Shown here one piece after another: positions 57,942 to 64,000 of a stretch of DNA of 64,000 bases. The translations under genes were made by a program, and so were the position numbers. The stretch is from Hysterangium stoloniferum (lineage: Eukaryota; Basidiomycota; Agaricomycetes; Hysterangiales; Hysterangiaceae), in NCBI GenBank assembly GCA_015178975.1, contig WHVD01000039.1, positions 124,001-188,000 on the forward strand, read 5' to 3'. The notes under the pieces are model-generated. The model ran no database searches and was not told the DNA's origin. It was given only the letters and a program-made list of their open reading frames with translations. Numbering within the stretch: position 1 is the stretch's first letter; every line of letters begins with the position of its first letter.

Positions 57942-58665
57942 TGTTAAGAACTGAAAACTGACTAATGTCGGTGGCCGACAGGGACCGATCGGAAGGACTT
58001 GGCTTCAGCTTATGTGCTGCACCCTCACAAATATCCGTAGGGTGTCCTTAGATTTCGGGCGGGTGAAGACTAACCCTAAAGAGCTCCTTTCGGCGAGATA
58101 CCGATCGGAACCGAAGGACAAGTCGAGCGTTGGGCCAAGGGGTCGGGCCGGGAGTGGGCGAGCGCACGCGAAGGTGGATGGGGGAATTCTTAGTATGAGA
58201 CTATTACAGATGTATGAGGGTATTCTGAGTCGATATTCTGATTGCCTAGTAACTACAACTACAGCGGGTTCATATACAAGTAACAGGTGTCTAGAAAGTA
58301 CTAATGGGGAGAAGGGCGGAAAATGGCATTAACAATAAGCTTGACTAGGAACAGGAAGTTTATGATTAGTTCGGAGGCCGATGATAACCGAGAGCGGGAT
58401 TATGATAAAAGGAAATAGTTCAAGGACTACAAATATAGATAGACATATGTGAAACATAAGGTTGAACGGATCAACATAATAAAGGGGACGTATCAAAAGT
58501 TTGACCAGACAATACAAGTTATTTTTGACGTGGGCGTAAACGGAGTTTGATCTTCGCGAAAACATACGTCAGCTTTGGGGGCTGATGGTTTCCGAGATGG
58601 TGACTTGAAACGTTGATAAGTGGCGATAACCTCGGGACCGATAGGGTTGCGACACGGTCGTAACA
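57942..58665 (-). mobile_element. Solo LTR, Gypsy family A (right-arm copy)
   Basis: 724 bp, TGTTAAGAACTG...GGTCGTAACA, with target repeat ATTGT at 57937-57941 and 58666-58670. Confidence 0.94.
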
Positions 58666-59219
58666 ATTGTCATCTCTCAAAGTCCATTGGTAGTCATCCC
58701 TCCAAGCTTTCCCCCTACCAATATTCACTATGCACAGCATCTCATTAGCTCTGGGAAGGCTGACACTACTATTGATGTGGCCAAAGCTCTTAGAAATGTC
58801 ACCAACCAGTCCATCTGTACCCAAACTGTACACAATAGTCTTAATATGGTTGGGAGTGCCTCAATAACCCTTCTAATGCTTGGTACTTCAGATTTACATT
58901 CCTGATAACTCAGAGAATAAAAATGCAAAAATTTCAAAGATATTTGTGAATATGCTCTATCATCCATATAAATGAATTTTTCTTGGTGGGTTGTGGGCAC
59001 AAAAAGACACAAAAATCCCAACTGGGTGAAAAGATGCTGGGTGAAAAGATGCTGGGTCAAAAGCAGAATTTCTTTTTAAACTTTAAACTCTGTCTTAAGT
59101 AATCGGAACAGCTGTAAGAATTCATTTGAAGTCTGAATGAGCCTGGACCCATATGACATGTATTGAGTCTAGGGTGACTTCTAGTGACTTTGTACCTATG
59201 GAATTGACTCAAAGTAAAA

Positions 59220-60414
59220 CATTTTTGTTGGGGAAATGCAATTTATGTTTTCTATTTTTTTCTTCTAAATTGTTTACTTGTGTAACAATACAGATGTAGA
59301 TACTGTGAATTAGTTAACTTTTCTTTGTTTGCATTTTGCCACAGAGCTCAAGTGCATAACACAGCATTCCCAGCAGAAATTTGAAGAAACCGGCCCAGTT
59401 AACATAGCAGGCTCTGGTTAGTACACATCATCCATCCTGTTTGTCTGTCAACCAGACGCCCAACCTAACATCCCATATGTTGTACATCATTTCATCACCA
59501 TCGCAAAGTTAATTATTGCAGTGATGTCAAATCAATACCGTGTAAACATATAATGACGATAGTACGTACAGATCTGGTTCGACAGATTGTAGGAGACAAA
59601 TTTTCAACGGCACATTCAGGCCGGGTCTAAGCTTACGGCTTTCCGAATGTCGGAAGAACGAATGTCGGGAGAGTGTTTCGTTATGACAGGTAAGATACAG
59701 GCTAACTTACGGCACGACCAACTCTGCACCGTAGCTTCCCAGTAAGAATCAATACGTTTTGATGCCCAACATGTGACTAAGCAATTCCCAACTTTTCGCG
59801 CACACGGGGCCACCGAAAGGCGGTCTACAGGTGAGATTTTTGGGTTTTTAAGGGAAAGTGTAGCGTTTTGGGATTGAGATTAAAGTATAGGGATTAAGGA
59901 TTAGGTGCTTCAATTATTTCACTTTTGAAATTTGTCAGATCAGATGCCAATGGCGGCATGCAGTATCGCACAGAATAGGTAACTTGGTATGTGATCATCA
60001 ACCTGGCTGGTACGAAGGTTTTATTAAATAAATTACAAACAAGTATAGAAAAATCCTCTGGGAAATCCTTATCAGGTATTAAGTGTATCCTATCTCATTG
60101 GCCTGCTCTTCTCCTGATTCGCAATAAGCAAGGGCTTGACGAATGGAACTCGACATGCACATGAGGCACCCTGTCACTTGAATTAATTTCAGTGTCGAAG
60201 GAGATCTCGTGTTGGTCTTCCCCATCAAATATGGAGATGTCGCACTTGTCTGCGGACAATAGAACCTACAACTACCATTCCCACCAGAGGAAGGTTACAA
60301 ATTGATGTGAGCTAATACACCCATCGGTCATACGGGGAACAATATATGATCTTATAGAATGTCTCTTCCCACTTTGACCAAGCCTTATCCTTCCCTCTTG
60401 TTCGATAGTTCAAT
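59220..60414. other. Upstream region of the right-arm MFS gene, no other gene
   Basis: Mirror of 42006-43200; no transposon motif recognised. Confidence 0.45.
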
Positions 60415-62431
60415 ATGCTTGCGCCAAAAGCGACGACAGACTACGATTTGACAAAGAAGCGTCTCCTTCGCAAGCTGGATACAACTCTACTGCCTATGGT
60501 GACACTCCTGTTTCTCATTATGAGCTTCGACAAAGCAGCAGTCGGTATGTATCTTTTCAATCTCGGTTCGTATAGCCTTTTAAAACAGTATTTTCATAGG
60601 AAATGCGAAGATAGCAGGTGAATTATGCACTTTCAGGTCCTGAGAATTTTCATTAAAGCGTCTACAAATATTAGGACTGGAGCGCGACCTGGGTTTGATA
60701 GGTCTGGACTTTAACATCGGGGTTTCCGTATATTATGTCACTGTCAGTCTTCTTTCATGTTTGATCAACAGCTAACTTACCATATGTTTTAGCATTTTGC
60801 CTGCCAACTTCCATCAAATATGGCTTTAAGGCTCATCGGTCCTGTTTGGCTTTCATTCTTAGTTATATCATTCGGGATCGTATCAATATCTACCGCGTTC
60901 ATTGGTAATTATGCGGGGTTCCTGGTGACTCGTATAATGTTGGGACTCACTGAAGGCGGTTTGGTCCCAGGGATCGTGTACATACTCAGTCTTGTGAGTG
61001 TCACGCCTCAGATAGTAATTGATGCGGATAATGATGTGATCAAAGTACTACCCAAGGTCCGAGTTGATAATGCGCATCTGTATTTTCTTGCCATGGGGAG
61101 GTTCTCTATCTGGCGCTGGTTAATCCAAAATTTCTTCTCAGGTTTCCTTAGACTAACTTGCTCTTACTCGATAGTTGGCGGTTTCCTCGCATCGGGACTG
61201 TTATCTATTGATTCAATAGGATCAGTTGCCTCCTGGCGGAAGATTTCTGGTGGAGGGGATTATTACTATTAGGATTGGAATACTCTGCGTGTTCTTCATT
61301 CCCGATCACCCAAAAAATTCCCGGTTATTGACGGAGGACGAACGTGCACTTGTCTTGGAAGGGACCGCCAGAAATAGTAATTTACCTGATGCATCGAGCG
61401 AAAGGAGGGTTCGCCCGCGCCTCATCCTGCGTTCATTCACCTTTCACGTGAACTTCTTCTTTTCGTCCTAAATGGCGTATACTAACTTAGAATTCTTTAC
61501 TCTAGGTTGGCCTTTGCTCTTTGTGTCACTTATTCGTTAATATTTCATTGCAAGGATTGAGTATATTTTTGCCTACTATCATCGCAAGCCGTAAGTTATT
61601 ACCAGTTACAAGTAATTATATTATGGGAAACACTCTTCTTCCCTTCGCAGTTGGAAAATTCAGTGAGCTTTTTTTTAACCTTCTGTCTTATTCTTTCCTA
61701 ACGAGTAAGTTTCTTAGCGACCGTCGAAGCACAACTACGGACGGTCCCACCCCACCTCGTAGAGGGTGTTTGTGCTGTTGGCAATGCCTATTTGTCATAT
61801 CGGCTTAGACAACGTGGAATTTGTATTGCTATCGCTTCTACAGTCACAATCATAGGCTATGCGATTTTTCTGGGGTCAGATAACTCTCATATCCGGTGCG
61901 ACTCTAGCTATATACTTCAAGCTCGCGAGGGAGAGACTGAACCATATCAGATACGGAGCATGCTTTCTGGCTCTTGTGGGATCCGGTTCAAGTTCCCCGA
62001 TCTTCCTCTCCTGGGTTGCTGAAAATACAGCTCCGGAGGCAGTGCGTGCCAAGAGCATCGCTATCGTTGATTCAGCAGGTACTATCGGTTCCCTTATAGG
62101 GTAAGAGGTTCTTTCCTTAGCCTCATTTTTTCTGACGAACATTATATGCCAGTGTTTGGGCGTATCTCCCAAGAGATGCTCCGAAATAGTTTGTCGTCTG
62201 TGTTTTGCGACCTAGCGCTATCTAACAATCTCCCACAGTCGTCATGCCCATTTCTTAAATCTCACCGTGGCGTGTATTTCTTTTGTTCTGGTTATTATTG
62301 GAGTACTGTACATTAACTTGGAAAATGCGAAAAGAGACCGCGGCGAGCGCGATCATCGATTAAGTGGGAAATCACAGACGGACATCGATGACCTTGGCTC
62401 ACAGCATCCCGAATATCGGTATCAGCCATAA
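60415..62431 (+). CDS. MFS transporter, ACS/allantoate-permease type (right-arm copy)
   Basis: A membrane carrier gene of the anion:cation symporter group (Dal5/Tna1-like), expected to bring small organic anions or vitamins across the plasma membrane. Readable in order: LRKLDTTLLPMVTLLFLIMSF with DKAAVGNAKIAG; GLERDLGLIGLDFNIGVSVYYVT; the GPVWLSFLVISFGIVSISTA segment; RIMLGLTEGGLVPGIVYILSL; then LVEGIITIRIGILCVFFIP with DHPKNSRLLTEDERALVLE. SLQGLSIFLPTII, SWVAENTAPEAVRAKSIAIV, VWAYLPRDAPKY and the tail RDRGERDHRLSGKSQTDIDD ending TAA at 62429-62431 follow. At least six short introns fit (for example 60545-60599, one with branch site TACTAAC near 61480, and 62102-62154). A frame break near 61245 (WRKI to LVEGI) occurs in both arms. 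The gene may be dead or the site may be misread; otherwise all blocks are in the usual order. Confidence 0.78.
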
Positions 62432-63304
62432 CCCACATGTCATATCGTTGCTGTAAATAGTATATAGTGTAAATAATTCCGCCTGAGGAGCTTCGTTGTT
62501 GGCGGACGTTACATTCAGAGACAATAAGCTCTCACTCATATCCAAGGAAGTGTAATCCTGGTCGCATTACCACATACGCTTACATTGGCCTACAGCCATC
62601 ACTCCACAGATTGCCTCTCTGATCGCTTTCCCATTGTCTCTCCATCCCGATCGAGATCCTTCATCAGAAACCTTATTTCCGTTGTTCACCCATTTATATT
62701 GTTCTATTCTTTATTGTTCTATTCCTTTGTTCTCACAACACTATTGTTCCACCCGTAGGTATATATTGGCTCAACTCTTACACAAGAAGTCATTGAACAG
62801 ATTGTACATTCTATCTTCTACCATCTACAACAGAGAAACTCTTGTCCTGTCTGTTACTGACTGAAGTGAGGTTGATACCAACAACCTTTCAGGAAGGTTC
62901 TTGACAGAAGTCCCCACTCTGAGCTCATGGCGAATGCTGCATCAGGGATTTGGGAATATCTACACCCATGATGTAGACTCTATAGCCTTCCTCTACCAAC
63001 TAGTAAATAGGGATCTCGCGAAAGTAGGGTGTATAGCCGTGTCTAGTTGAAATAGCTAGTTCTCCTAGATGGCTCTAGACAATATAGATGGCATACTTAC
63101 TGGTCTTCCCACTTTCCTGATGTGGATTCCATCTTAATACCATTTAGCCCGAATTGCAACTGTAGCAATCACAGTATTAGAAGTTCCTTGTAAAACTCAA
63201 TTCTTTAAATCAATCTATGCTCCTTGAGTTTATATATTCTCCTGCAATGTTTTGTGTAAATCACATAAAATAAAGTTGCACAGTGGGCAGCCCAAATAAG
63301 ATGT
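62432..63304. other. Downstream of MFS gene, no gene seen
   Basis: Mixed DNA with short frames only. TTATTGTTCTATTCC tracts near 62705 followed by GTATATATTGG resemble the TATA-side of Copia LTRs, but no LTR ends were found. Confidence 0.4.
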
Positions 63305-63621
63305 AAGATGTTGATGGTTTATAGAAAAATGGACATATACTGAACTGTAAAGTAGTTACAGGACAATCAGAATATTGACTTAGTTACTCTACTAGTTCTT
63401 CGCTCCTCTCTCAGAAACTCAGATCTTCTCTCTCTCTGCCCTCAATTGACCTGAGAGTCTGACAGTTCATCCACTGTTCGGATTCCCGATAGATAAGTTC
63501 TCATACATTTGAAATTTAAGGGCAACTGTCAGTAACTTTGTGAGGATGCAGCACACAAGCTGAAGCCACATCCTTCCATTTGGATTCCATTGGACTTCTG
63601 ACCTTGTGGCATGCAACTTAA
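63305..63621 (+). repeat. Gypsy LTR fragment, right-arm copy
   Basis: Mirror of 38799-39115; U5 motif as GCAGCACACAAGCTGAAGCC near 63549, ending GCATGCAACTTAACA. Confidence 0.6.
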
Positions 63622-64000
63622 CAGAAAGATGACTTACACCATATCACATCATTATTGTGTTGTCATTTGTAGATGTTTCTTTTGACCTGTGCTCCCTCAT
63701 GTATATAAGGGCCTCTCTTTCACCCCACTATTGAAAAGCAATTTTGTTGTATCTCATTTTGAAGCTCATTCTTAAGAACAGTCTCTTAAGTCTTACTCTC
63801 AGTCTCACTCCTATGGCCAGTAAGGGATACTGTAGTGTCTCTTATTGTTGAAGTTCTACATTCTACAACATTGGGCTTACATCAGCCTTTTATATTCATA
63901 TTTGATTACATCATCCAAGGTCCAATCTCTACCCTCACACTCCAAGTGTGTTTGGTTATAGACTGGTTTCACGAATGACTGACTGTGTTAGTGACCATCA
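63622..64000. other. Window end, possible promoter-like DNA
   Basis: CATGTATATAAGGGCC (about 63699) is a good TATA box, but the gene it might serve is not visible. The mirror stretch in the left arm leads to the unrecognised gene interrupted by Copia element G. Confidence 0.3.

Larger units (their letters stand above)
56887..58890 (+). pseudogene. Second Tc1-like transposase remnant (right-arm copy)
   Basis: Mirror of the left-arm entry. The coding pieces are the HTH start at about 57793-57936 and a following piece at 58687-58850, split by solo LTRs at 57245-57787 and 57942-58665. The N-terminal reading frame joins across the second LTR when one ATTGT is removed. Confidence 0.6.
52118..64000 (+). 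repeat. Giant inverted repeat, right arm
   Basis: Mirror of 38420-50304. It joins logically to the left side of the nest (Tc1 and Copia C coding resume here), so it is the original chromosomal continuation and the left arm is the copy. It continues past the window end. Confidence 0.97.

Noticed and set aside
57193..58565. ORFs of 60-106 codons recurring inside LTR families A and E
   Set aside because: They recur only because LTRs are repeated; copies differ by frameshifts and no domain is seen.
38420..64000. Palindrome as a pure assembly error
   Set aside because: Not excluded, but arm-specific substitutions, the switch point inside an LTR and the target repeat logic at 32140/50410 favour a real event; long reads would decide.

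Overview
The window reads as transposon-packed DNA from a filamentous fungus, most likely a basidiomycete (Agaricomycetes-like). The grounds are short introns of about 50 bp with GT..AG ends and one TACTAAC branch site, chromodomain-bearing Ty3/Gypsy elements, Ty1/Copia elements, a Tc1/mariner element, a CACTA-like element, and an allantoate-permease-type MFS gene. No tRNA, rRNA, CRISPR array or bacterial operon was seen. Almost all coding DNA belongs to mobile elements, and most of it is broken, usually by TGA codons.

Region 1-15.4 kb holds 3' parts of three chromovirus-type Gypsy elements (pol on the minus strand, where visible). Between the chromodomain end of pol and the 3' LTR, each carries a spliced gene on the opposite strand that encodes a coiled coil plus a six-cysteine cluster with fungal Zn(II)2Cys6 spacing. 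Four copies of this antisense gene (917, 2531, 8410, 28172) share the same three-exon plan; the 2531 copy is intact as read. The third copy is split by a 4.34-kb CACTA-like element (9292-13631, 3-bp target duplication ATG) that has about 0.8-kb terminal inverted repeats and a captured GC-rich 3' fragment of an HMG-box transcription-factor gene.

Region 15.4-20.4 kb is a pyrimidine-rich minisatellite of about 60-bp units, AT-rich DNA without a gene, a solo LTR, and a short stretch of unknown nature. From 20.4 kb a nest begins. A degenerate Copia element is split in its RNase H domain by a Tc1 element (25409-53254, TA target). That is split in its transposase by a Gypsy element (27255-52741), which is split in its protease by a second Gypsy element (LTRs at 32145 and up to 50409; 5-bp repeats GGTAC/GGAAC). 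A separate Copia element with near-identical LTRs (33781-38378, target repeat GGAAT) sits inside.

From 38420 to the window end the sequence is a giant inverted repeat: 38420-50304 mirrors 52118-64000 with only a few differences seen, around a 1.8-kb unique centre. Its inner edge lies inside two LTRs in opposite orientation, and identity stops part-way through them. This suggests that the left arm was made by copying the right flank after recombination between inverted LTRs. Each arm has one MFS transporter gene, the only host-like gene with a full coding layout, plus several solo LTRs with clean 5-bp target repeats.
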